A stretch of DNA of 20,481 bases, from assembly GCA_021791345.1 (NCBI GenBank), contig JAJYWT010000145.1, forward strand, positions 1-20,481. The letters are read 5' to 3'. Of the stretch, positions 13,116-19,915 are shown in pieces (the first letter of the stretch is position 1; each line of letters starts with the position of its first letter). The stretch is from a bacterium (lineage in GTDB: Bacteria > Chloroflexota > Dormibacteria > UBA8260 > Bog-877). The translations under genes were made by a program, and so were the position numbers. The notes beneath the pieces are model-generated. The model was not told where the DNA came from and searched no databases. It saw nothing but the letters and a program-made list of their open reading frames with translations.

Positions 13116-13875
13116 GACCCTCGGAGACCTCAGGAAGTTGACGCGAGAGGGCTGGGGCAAGCCAGACGCGAGAGCGGCGTCGAGGCGGCTTGGTTGTGAC
13201 GACGCCTGGCCAGGCACACGTCACCACAACTTGTCACGAGTCTGTGCCTAAGGCGGGCCATCAGTACCCCTTACTTCGTGCGGTACCAGGTGCAACTGGC
13301 GGGCGCTCGAGCAGCATCCCCGGCTGCCGCGGGTTGGCTCCGGAAGAGGGTCAGCCGGCCCCCGCTCTGGCGCGGGCTGAGCCGTGGGTCCACGACGGTC
13401 ATCGCAATGAGGAGGATCTCCATGCGACGCTCGAACTCCGGAGCAACCCAGCCGACAGCTTCGCGATCCTCGCGGCTCTGTCCCCTCTCCTGTATCACTT
13501 CCCCTACTCCACCCGGCGAGCGAACTGGGGGTACAGGGTACCTTCGCAAGCGCACAACGCTGCCGGCGCTGTCTGATCGGGGCACCGGCTGCTTGAGGTT
13601 GACCACCGCGCCCAGGTGGGTGCTGAGAAACGCAGCCTGCGAAGACCCGCGCTTCGGGCGCTTGCGAGCGGGTCGTGGAATCAACCGACGTTGTAGTAGT
13701 GGTGGGAGGATTTGCTGACGCGGCTGGATGGGCCATCCGACGTAATCACGAAAGACACTTTCTGAACAGCGACCGGCCGCTCGGCCAGGCTCCGCGGTAC
13801 GCCGAGCCGGGGGCGTTTGCCAACGCATACCGTCGCTTCGGACCACCCGCCTGACATCGGTGCGGATAGAGGTCT
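13116..13875. other. 760-bp gap without a supported gene
   Basis: This is the longest gene-free stretch. It contains the nested inverted repeat at 13193-13230. Frames on both strands overlap each other, are rich in Arg, Pro, Ser and Gly, and show no recognised domain. One plus-strand frame has a good AGGAGG six bases before an ATG at 13422, ending at 13718 (98 residues), but its protein is low-complexity and matches no family I know. No tRNA-like cloverleaf was noticed. Confidence 0.5.
13193..13230. promoter_or_regulatory. nested inverted repeat upstream of the response regulator
   Basis: GTTGTGACG (13193-13201) faces CGTCACCACAAC (13219-13230), a near-perfect outer repeat with a 2-base bulge, around the perfect 12-bp palindrome GCCTGGCCAGGC (13204-13215). 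A further GTCAC follows at 13233-13237, giving spaced copies of one short word. It lies about 80-115 bp upstream of the regulator start, where a self-regulating OmpR-type protein would bind. Confidence 0.4.
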
Positions 13876-14694
13876 TCAGGCAACGACCAGAGTGCCCCAC
13901 ATCCCCGAGGCGGCGTGGCCTGGGACTGGGCAAATGTAGTGGTAGGTGCCCGGAGGGGGCGCTGTGAAGTGGAGCGTCCGGCCGTACCAGTTGGAGGCCG
14001 AAGGAGGGTTCACCGGCATGGCGAAGGCCCCTGGGGCCGCTATTTGTCCAGCCATCATTGCCATGACTGGGAACGGGGGGCCAGCCGTGGTCAGCTCCCA
14101 ACCGTGGATTGTTCCGGGGTCCCCGTCGGCAAAGTTGACCGTCACCGAGCTACCTGCTGGGATAACGATGGTCGGGTTCACCCTGCCATCCGCCTGCCAG
14201 TACATGCCAGATCTCCCCGGTGGAGCTCCGACCATGACCAAGTCCACCTGGCTGGTGTGGTAGGTGATGCGGTTTGCAGCTGGGTCGACACTCGTCCCGG
14301 GAACCAAACTGGTCACCAGACGACTGAGGGCGCTTGCCGAGGTCACCGACGGCGAACCGCCTGTCATTCCCGCTCCGTAGCCACCCGGGCCACCTGTTGA
14401 TCCACCCATCATGCCCGACCCGTAGCCACCTGAGCCACCTGTTGATCCACCCATCATGCCCGACCCGTAGCCACCCGAGGACCTGAGGGTTCCCGGCGAT
14501 GGGATCTGGTTCCCGGTACCTGTGGCTGAGGTGGGGGAGGAGATGGATCCCGCCGCGTATGCGATCCCGCCTCCCATGAGAAGACCCCCGCCCAGGACCA
14601 CGGCAATGGTCAAGCCGCGCCAGCCTCTCCACCCTGGGTGATGCTGCGAGGGGGTCGCCGTCCGATCGGTGTAGTCGCTCGTGGCTGTGTTCAT
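13876..14694 (-). CDS. exported blue copper protein, sulfocyanin/rusticyanin-like
   Basis: A 272-residue protein. A polar 27-residue start is followed by a hydrophobic helix (residues 28-48) ending A-Y-A-A-G, which is an anchor or signal. Residues 73-115 are a Gly-Met-rich tract of about 2.7 copies of a 15-residue unit (core G-G-Y-G-S-G-M-M-G-G-S). A cupredoxin domain fills residues 150-272 with a full type 1 copper site: His197 (T-I-H-G-W-E), Cys255 (Y-I-C-P-V-P), His260 and Met265 (G-H-A-A-S-G-M). Such proteins carry electrons or bind copper outside the membrane. The ATG at 14694 gives a normal signal region; an open frame upstream adds residues unlike an export signal. It is a single-gene unit with 195 bp in front, in a copper-rich setting. 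Confidence 0.9.
   Translation of the reverse strand: MNTATSDYTDRTATPSQHHPGWRGWRGLTIAVVLGGGLLMGGGIAYAAGSISSPTSATGTGNQIPSPGTLRSSGGYGSGMMGGSTGGSGGYGSGMMGGSTGGPGGYGAGMTGGSPSVTSASALSRLVTSLVPGTSVDPAANRITYHTSQVDLVMVGAPPGRSGMYWQADGRVNPTIVIPAGSSVTVNFADGDPGTIHGWELTTAGPPFPVMAMMAGQIAAPGAFAMPVNPPSASNWYGRTLHFTAPPPGTYHYICPVPGHAASGMWGTLVVA
14381..14470 (-). repeat. two 45-bp tandem repeats inside the cupredoxin gene
   Basis: Units 14381-14425 and 14426-14470 differ at two bases near the start of the unit (CCACCCGGG against CCACCTGAG). Each encodes 15 residues of the Gly-Met tract, and a diverged third copy precedes them at about 14352-14380. Near-identity of the DNA implies recent duplication by slippage or unequal exchange. 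Confidence 0.85.
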
Positions 14695-14889
14695 GCTGCT
14701 CAGCCTAAATGGCGGCTGTGAAGAACCAGCGAAGGATCGGCGAAGCGGACGAGGGGATCGCGGCATTCCCAGCGCACACGCCGTTCCAATTCCCGGCCTC
14801 GTCGAGCCAGAGGTTCATGCGCTCTGCTGGTGGTGCAGGTGGTCGGGGCATCTCGTCTCATCAGGCGACCGTGCGGGCCGGTGAGGCCG

Positions 14890-15402
14890 TCATCCGAGGA
14901 GACTGCCTGCCGTAGAGGTACGGAGGGCTCCGGTCAGGTAGGCAGCAAAGCTCGCGAGGAACCCGATGGCCATCAGGTAGGAGTCCACGTTGTTGTGGCC
15001 GAACATGAAGAACGAGATCCCCCCGTAGCCGGCGACGAGGAGGGCGGCGAGCCCCGCAGCGCTCCAAACGATCGCGAAGCGGTCCGCCGACCCGGCTGCG
15101 ACGATGAGCGCGACTACCGCGAGCACGACGAGGAGCATGCCGAGCATCATGTGGACCATGAGCACCGGTCCGGACGAGAACATGGTGCCGAACCTCCCCA
15201 TCATGGATTGCCCCCCTCCCCGAGCGCCGCGGCCGACCGGTGGCAGGTTGACGTAGAGGTTGACGTACATCCCGAGCAGGAACTGGATGGCGAGTAGCGC
15301 GCAGACAACCAACGCGAACCCCCGAGCTGCTCCAGGTGCCGAACGGCTCGGGATCTCGGAGGGCCGAGACGGCCCAGATGCAGCGCTGGTCGAACCGATC
15401 AT
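14890..15402 (-). CDS. four-helix integral membrane protein, unknown function
   Basis: A 170-residue protein with four predicted helices: residues 28-51 (ending G-M-Y-V-N-L-Y-V), 79-103, 108-134 and 140-160. His84 lies in helix 2 (L-M-V-H-M-M-L-G-M) and His136 at the edge of helix 3 (F-M-F-G-H-N-N-V-D-S); a pair of this kind could bind haem or metal, but that is speculation. I do not recognise a named family. The ATG at 15402 overlaps the stop of the methyltransferase as ATGA, so the two are translated together. A GTG-type start further upstream would extend it into the methyltransferase gene and is unlikely. Confidence 0.75.
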   Translation of the reverse strand: MIGSTSAASGPSRPSEIPSRSAPGAARGFALVVCALLAIQFLLGMYVNLYVNLPPVGRGARGGGQSMMGRFGTMFSSGPVLMVHMMLGMLLVVLAVVALIVAAGSADRFAIVWSAAGLAALLVAGYGGISFFMFGHNNVDSYLMAIGFLASFAAYLTGALRTSTAGSLLG

Positions 15403-16148
15403 GGCCGGGTGGCTTGTCCGATGACCATGGGGGAGACCGGGGCTGCGAGCACGCAGGGGCGAAAGCGGAAACGCCGGCACGAGACATCCTGGAAGCCAGC
15501 CTGCTCGATCGCGGCCACCGTGCTCCGGGAGGTGTGGCAGCCTCCGCCCAGGTGCGGCCAGAACAGATCAACCCCGCGTTGGAGGCGAGCAAGCCGAGGA
15601 TCCTCAGCCAGCACGTGCTCGTAGAAGTGCAGTTTGCCGTCAGGGCGCAGAACCCGTCGCAATTCCTCCAGGGCAGCCGCCTGGTCGGGCACGGAGCACA
15701 GCACGAGTGAGGCGACCGCCATGTCGAACTCCCCGTCCTCAAAGGGGAGAGTGTCGGCCACTGCCTCCACCACCCGTACCGGAACTGGGGCGCGGAGTGC
15801 GGCGGCGACAGCCCGGGCTCGTAGGTACGGCTCTGGCTCTACGGCCACCACCTCGGTGACTGAGCTGGGATAGCGGGCGAAGTTGAGTCCCGTGCCCGCA
15901 CCGAGCTCGACCACCCTGCCGCTGAGTCCAGCAAGCAGCTCGTCACGGTGACCGGCGATACCCGATTCCTCAGCCATGGGTGCGAAGCGTGCGAAAAAAC
16001 GGGCAAACAGCGGGTGTGTGACGGGGGCTCCCGGCACCTCAGCGCACCTCGCGCGCTCCCCAGAGCCCTGCCACCGCTTGGCGATCACGGCCCCGGTCAT
16101 CAGGGCAGCTGCGGCGGTCACGCGGCGCCGGGTGAGATGCAGTCTCAT
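15399..16148 (-). CDS. class I SAM-dependent methyltransferase
   Basis: A 249-residue protein with a Rossmann-type methyltransferase core. Motif I is V-V-E-L-G-A-G-T-G-L-N-F (79-90), an acidic residue at the end of strand 2 is Glu104 (V-A-V-E-P), D-T-L-P-F-E-D-G-E-F-D marks the next turn, and L-R-R-V-L-R-P-D-G-K-L-H-F-Y-E-H-V is the post-motif strand. An N-terminal hydrophobic segment (residues 11-23) and the P-L-F-A-R-F-F-A-R-F entry resemble the METTL7/UbiE-related group. The substrate cannot be read from sequence; a small thiol, lipid or metal(loid) are all possible. The ATG at 16148 has a perfect AGGAGG about 6 bp upstream. It is the first gene of a pair with the four-helix protein. Confidence 0.85.
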   Translation of the reverse strand: MRLHLTRRRVTAAAALMTGAVIAKRWQGSGERARCAEVPGAPVTHPLFARFFARFAPMAEESGIAGHRDELLAGLSGRVVELGAGTGLNFARYPSSVTEVVAVEPEPYLRARAVAAALRAPVPVRVVEAVADTLPFEDGEFDMAVASLVLCSVPDQAAALEELRRVLRPDGKLHFYEHVLAEDPRLARLQRGVDLFWPHLGGGCHTSRSTVAAIEQAGFQDVSCRRFRFRPCVLAAPVSPMVIGQATRP

Positions 16149-16608
16149 TGAGATCCTCCTATGCGGCTCGACCGTTGGTATGAAGTCCCGCTCTGGGCGC
16201 CCCCGTCACCCCGATCACCACGTCCAGCCGACGGGCTGTCCTGTAACCGACCGCGAGTGATTGTCGGGTCGAGGGCGTGGAGGAGAAGGGGTCGCACGCC
16301 GCAGCCAGCGGCCAATGCGCGGTGCGTGCTCAAGGTTTCGCTGGTTCCGGCGAGCCTGGGCGAGTCGCCAGCACAGGCCAGACCTCCCGGAGAAATCGGC
16401 ACCGCCTTCGGGGGGCTCCCACCGCCTACATCTCTGAGCGGGGTCCAAGAGGATCTGGTAAGGGCTTTGGAGGTAAGGCCTTGCCATCTGAGTGCAGTAG
16501 CTGCACCTCGGCCACAATAACTTGTGTGCATTCGCCCCTTCTGACTACCAGATATTGAGCTTACTGCGCTCAGATGGAAAGGCCTATTGGAGGTTTCCTG
16601 AGCTGGGT
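16149..16608. other. 460-bp gap without a supported gene
   Basis: The frames here have no recognisable domains. The only ordered element noticed is GTGCAG-TAG-CTGCAC (16492-16506), a perfect 6-bp inverted repeat, about 345 bp upstream of the methyltransferase start and about 100 bp after the end of the L,D-transpeptidase gene. It could be an operator or chance. The gap must hold the methyltransferase promoter, but no convincing -35/-10 pair was found. Confidence 0.5.
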
Positions 16609-17850
16609 TCACGGCGCGACCACCACGGTTGCCCCGATCTTAGTCCAGTTCCAGAGGAACTGCATCGCGTTGTAGGGGACCTGCACACATCCATGGCTGG
16701 CGTCGGGGCCGTTCTCGGAACCCGGGCCGTACACGGAGTTGGGCTCCCACGGCGCGTTGTGGATGAAGTACCCACCGGAGAGGAAGTGAAGCACCCAGGT
16801 GACCTCCGATGGTGGGTAGTAGTAGGGATTCCCCTGCGGCCAGGGAGAGATGAACAGGTACGGGCTCCGCTCCCAGGTGATCGTGTCGATCCCGAGCGGG
16901 GTGCGCAACCCCTTGCGGCCGGTGGTGACCAGGGTCTCCAGCACCTGGGTGCCGTTGTCGTAGGCGGTCAGGGTCTGCGCCGCCAAGTGCACCACGATGA
17001 CCTGGCCCGGCCCAGGGGCGGCTGCGCGCACCTCCACCTCCAGGGTCAGAAGCTCACTGGACAGGTTGTTCATCACCGATTGGACCGCGGAGCTGGAGCT
17101 TGCCGTGGACAGCTTGCTCTGCGCCTGCCGAATCTCCTGACCCGCATTCCCAGAAGGGATCTCGAGCTGGGCCGCCTGTGCCACCAGTGCCGTGTCGGTC
17201 CCGATCTTGGCGGCGGCGGCCTTGGCCGTCAGGGCCAACTGCGCCGCCCAGGTATTGGCAGAGGTCAGGGTCGCCAGCGTTGTCTTCTGCTGAGCTACGG
17301 GGACTGCCCCGGACAAGGACAGCTTCGCAGTCCGCTGCTCCACTGCGGCCTTGAGACTCGGCAGCGCCTTTACAGCTGCCAAGAGCTGAGCCCGGGTCTC
17401 GGTCCGAACCCGCTCGATGGAGGTCATGCCCTCGGCCCAGAGCCCCAGGCCGGGCTCCAGGTGCGCGATCCGGCGGTGCAGCGACTCCGCCTCACGGGTC
17501 ATCTCTGCGGTCAGGTCTCCTCCGCCCTCCAGCAGGCTGACGGCAGTCGACGTCCAGCCCGGCAGTTGGCTCTGCCGCAGTGACAGCTCCAACGAGCCGG
17601 AGTTGATCCCCGCTGTCCGCGCCTCCCCTACAACTTTGGAGGCCAGCTCCCTGGCTGCCACCAGCTGGGCGCGCTGCCTGTTGCCGACGCCCTGGGCGGC
17701 GTGGATCCCGATGGTCGCCCCAACCCCGATGACAAGTGCCAGCAGAGCCAGCGCGGCGATCCGGCGCGGCCGTCTCGACCAGGACTTACCGCGGGGAGGG
17801 CGGCTTCCCAGAGGAGTCGCTGCGGTTGGGACCTGTGCTTCTGAGCTCAT
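16609..17850 (-). CDS. membrane-anchored YkuD L,D-transpeptidase
   Basis: A 413-residue protein. An Arg/Lys-rich start (R-R-P-R-R, 26-30) precedes one helix (31-50), so the N-terminus is cytosolic and the rest is outside. Residues 60-280 are Ala/Leu/Gln-rich and mostly helical, probably a coiled stalk. The YkuD domain covers about 282-413 with F-I-H-N-A-P (His364) and S-H-G-C-V-Q-V (His386, catalytic Cys388). L,D-transpeptidases form 3-3 peptidoglycan cross-links or attach proteins to the wall; actinomycetes use them heavily. Start is the ATG at 17850 with AGAGG 6 bp upstream; another ATG is two codons earlier. It follows the SHOCT gene by 58 bp, so a shared transcript is likely. A cell-wall enzyme in a metal island may reflect envelope stress. 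Confidence 0.9.
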   Translation of the reverse strand: MSSEAQVPTAATPLGSRPPRGKSWSRRPRRIAALALLALVIGVGATIGIHAAQGVGNRQRAQLVAARELASKVVGEARTAGINSGSLELSLRQSQLPGWTSTAVSLLEGGGDLTAEMTREAESLHRRIAHLEPGLGLWAEGMTSIERVRTETRAQLLAAVKALPSLKAAVEQRTAKLSLSGAVPVAQQKTTLATLTSANTWAAQLALTAKAAAAKIGTDTALVAQAAQLEIPSGNAGQEIRQAQSKLSTASSSSAVQSVMNNLSSELLTLEVEVRAAAPGPGQVIVVHLAAQTLTAYDNGTQVLETLVTTGRKGLRTPLGIDTITWERSPYLFISPWPQGNPYYYPPSEVTWVLHFLSGGYFIHNAPWEPNSVYGPGSENGPDASHGCVQVPYNAMQFLWNWTKIGATVVVAP

Positions 17851-17908
17851 CGGCATCCTCTGCTGCAACGATCTGCGGATGGTGGCACCTTGGTCGGTGG
17901 GTGCTGGC

Positions 17909-18217
17909 TCATGGGAGCGGCCGCTCCCGATTGGGGTCCGTGCGGAGCAAGGTCTCGACCCGGTGCTCAAACTCTTCGTGGTCGATCGCGCCGATCGCGT
18001 AACGCTCGCGCAGAACCTCCAGCGGATCTGGTCCGGGGACACGCGTTGGATCCTGCAGCCCGCCGGCGAGGTTGGACCGTCGGTCCCCGGGCCCACAGGA
18101 GGGGTGCCTTCGCCCACCTTGGATCGCGTACACCAGTACGCCGAGGCCGATCAGCATCATCACCGGCATGATCACTAGCATCGGCCAGAACCCACTCGAC
18201 CAGACTCCCGTCATCAT
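17909..18217 (-). CDS. single-helix SHOCT domain protein
   Basis: A 102-residue protein: one transmembrane helix at residues 10-33 (W-P-M-L-V-I-M-P-V-M-M-L-I-G), a polar linker and a C-terminal SHOCT domain at about 63-91 (D-P-L-E-V-L-R-E-R-Y-A-I-G-A-I-D-H-E-E-F). SHOCT is a short helical oligomerisation motif at the ends of otherwise unrelated membrane or exported proteins. The start is the ATG at 18217 with AGGGG 8 bp upstream; the reading frame extends further upstream but over unrelated sequence. It is a paralogue at the SHOCT end of the gene just upstream, which has the same helix-linker-SHOCT order, and it is followed by the L,D-transpeptidase gene. Confidence 0.85.
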   Translation of the reverse strand: MMTGVWSSGFWPMLVIMPVMMLIGLGVLVYAIQGGRRHPSCGPGDRRSNLAGGLQDPTRVPGPDPLEVLRERYAIGAIDHEEFEHRVETLLRTDPNRERPLP

Positions 18218-18296
18218 CGCCGCATCCCCTTTGGGCCTCCGCCGCCAAACGCGTTCCCGAGCCGCGGGCGATGGGTATCGTCCGCGGAGGGGGCAG

Positions 18297-18314
18297 TGGG
18301 CTCTACCGAGCCCA
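18297..18314 (-). terminator. stem-loop between the two SHOCT genes
   Basis: TGGGCTC and GAGCCCA form a perfect 7-bp stem with a 4-base loop, 25 bp downstream of the upstream SHOCT gene on the minus strand. No T-run follows. It could be a weak terminator or a processing site. Confidence 0.35.
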
Positions 18315-18338
18315 GGGGTGGACCGAGCCTGAGAGCGA

Positions 18339-18788
18339 TCACCCACCCAGCTTTGGGTCGAGTAGGTCGCCGAGCCGGCGGGACAGCTCTTCATGGTCGA
18401 TCTCCCCGCGGGCGTAGCGTTGCCTGAGCACTTCGACTGGGTCGGGGCCGCGGTCGCCTTCGGCTGTGGGCGAGGCAACCAATGCCGGGGCCTGCCCCCC
18501 ACCCATGCCGCCCATGCCGCGCATCATGAGCACCATGGAGAGTGGACATGCCAGCACGAACACCAGCGGCAGCAGTGACGGGCCGAGTTGCGGGCGGAGC
18601 AGAAAGATCACTAATGCCACGGCGCCCAGACCACCCAGCACCTTCCAGTTCAGGCACATCCCAAACATGTGCCGCAGGCCGGCACCAGCCGACGGAGCAC
18701 CGTTGGCTGGTGCCAAGCCCATTCCGCAGCGGGGACACCGCCCCGGCGACGGTTGCTGAATGTCGGGGTGCATCGGACAGGTGTACAT
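18339..18788 (-). CDS. heavy-metal-binding domain plus SHOCT membrane protein
   Basis: A 149-residue protein. It opens with a heavy-metal-binding domain: Y-T-C-P-M-H-P-D-I (Cys4, His7) then P-G-R-C-P-R-C-G-M (Cys18, Cys21), the pattern that also precedes copper/silver ATPases and CusB-type proteins. Two membrane helices follow (about 48-66 and 71-90), then a Met/Gly stretch (M-R-G-M-G-G-M-G-G-G) and a SHOCT domain (114-143, D-P-V-E-V-L-R-Q-R-Y-A-R-G-E-I-D-H-E-E-L). With two helices both ends share one side, probably the cytosol, so the metal site would face cytosolic copper. The ATG at 18788 has AAAGGAG about 6 bp upstream. It is in line with the next SHOCT gene. Confidence 0.88.
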   Translation of the reverse strand: MYTCPMHPDIQQPSPGRCPRCGMGLAPANGAPSAGAGLRHMFGMCLNWKVLGGLGAVALVIFLLRPQLGPSLLPLVFVLACPLSMVLMMRGMGGMGGGQAPALVASPTAEGDRGPDPVEVLRQRYARGEIDHEELSRRLGDLLDPKLGG

Positions 18789-18877
18789 GTTTTCTCCTTT
18801 CTACCGTGAACTTGATGAAGAGGCTGACGTCATAGGCCAGAGCCCGGGTGGAGCTGGACTTGGTGGTGGACCGCCGT

Positions 18878-19915
18878 TCACGCCGTCACCTCGTCGGCGC
18901 TCAGGGTGGCCGATTCGTGGCCGAGCGTGGCTCTAGCCGCTGGATACAGCGCGAGAGCGAGCAGGACGAAGAGGGGTCCGGAGCCCAGGTCGGTCCCGGT
19001 CCCTGTGAGCACACCGCCAAAGTTCTGCCCGGCTATCCAGAACAGGATCGACACTGCGATCCCCAGGCCGAGGAACAGCCGCGTGTGGAAGCGGCGAAGC
19101 ACGGCCAAGCCGATCGCAGCCTCCAACAGAGCCAGCACCAATGTCAGCGGGTCACCGACCAGGATGACAATCCGGGTCAGGAACGTGTCCATGGATGCCA
19201 GCGGCGCGGGCTCGCCGTTGGCCAGGTTCATGGAAATCGTCGACGCCAGCACCGCCGGGTACGGATAGACGGGCTGCAACTGGAGGAGCGCGCCGCCCAC
19301 CCACAGCACAGCCCAACTGATCCTGGCCCCGCGCTCCCCCAAGGGTCCCGCGCGCCGCCACCAGCCGCTGTGCCCGGGAGCGTTCGCGGTCGGCCAGGCG
19401 ATCAGCCCGATCAGTGGATAGAGCAGCACCGGCCCGGGGGCGCCGCCGAGAAGTGTGGCCAGCCCTGTGAAGAGGCCACCCAAGCCCTCCCCGAACACCC
19501 ACACCACCAACGCCCAGGCGATCGAGACCAGGATGGCCGGACGGACCGTGGGGCGATACAGCAGGCCCAATCCGATCGTGATCTGGGTCGCGGCGAACAG
19601 GGGATTCCAGAGGAGCAGATGAGGCTCCACAATGCCGACCACCGAGACCAGGAAATGAGCCAGCCCAGCCGGCTGGCTCATCACGTCGTTGTAGTTGATG
19701 GCGTAGATGAAGCCGCGGCCGAACATCGGCGCCTGAAGCTGCAGGATCCCGTCCACTAGCCACAGACACCCCAGCGCGATTTGGATCGTCCGAGAGTTCA
19801 GCCGCAGGCCGGACTCCGGGCTATGGTTGACTCCGACCGGCACCCCTCTTGCCCCGTCGAATGGCCCCCCGCTGGGCCCGGCCTCGCGTGTGGCGCTCAG
19901 TGACCCGGGAATCAA
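18878..19915 (-). CDS. polytopic membrane protein, unknown function
   Basis: A 345-residue protein with about eight helices. Recurrent features are W-L-V-D-G-I-L-Q-L-Q-A-P-M-F-G near the start, W-V-F-G-E-G-L-G-G-L-F-T-G, G-A-P-G-P-V-L-L-Y, and near the end W-I-A-G-Q-N-F-G-G-V-L-T-G with G-P-L-F-V-L-L-A-L. I recall proteins of this pattern in actinomycetes but cannot name a family or activity; it is not a known transporter class. The TTG at 19915 overlaps the stop of the CcdA-like gene as TTGA, which supports it; the first 38 residues are weakly conserved-looking and a later GTG at 19843 is possible. Joint translation with a CcdA-like protein suggests a membrane redox or copper role. Confidence 0.75.
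   Translation of the reverse strand: MIPGSLSATREAGPSGGPFDGARGVPVGVNHSPESGLRLNSRTIQIALGCLWLVDGILQLQAPMFGRGFIYAINYNDVMSQPAGLAHFLVSVVGIVEPHLLLWNPLFAATQITIGLGLLYRPTVRPAILVSIAWALVVWVFGEGLGGLFTGLATLLGGAPGPVLLYPLIGLIAWPTANAPGHSGWWRRAGPLGERGARISWAVLWVGGALLQLQPVYPYPAVLASTISMNLANGEPAPLASMDTFLTRIVILVGDPLTLVLALLEAAIGLAVLRRFHTRLFLGLGIAVSILFWIAGQNFGGVLTGTGTDLGSGPLFVLLALALYPAARATLGHESATLSADEVTA

Noticed and set aside
13271..14101. 276-residue minus-strand frame running from the gap into the cupredoxin gene
   Set aside because: It overlaps the conserved copper site of the cupredoxin in another frame and has no domain of its own.
14352..14475. regularly spaced repeats that could suggest a CRISPR array
   Set aside because: The 45-bp units are directly adjacent without spacers and keep the reading frame of the cupredoxin gene.
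16522..17583. 353-residue plus-strand frame opposite the L,D-transpeptidase
   Set aside because: The opposite strand has the complete YkuD catalytic motif; this frame has none.
18848..19759. 303-residue plus-strand frame opposite the polytopic membrane protein
   Set aside because: Gln/Arg/His-rich product with no hydrophobic core or motif; the minus-strand frame has clear membrane helices.
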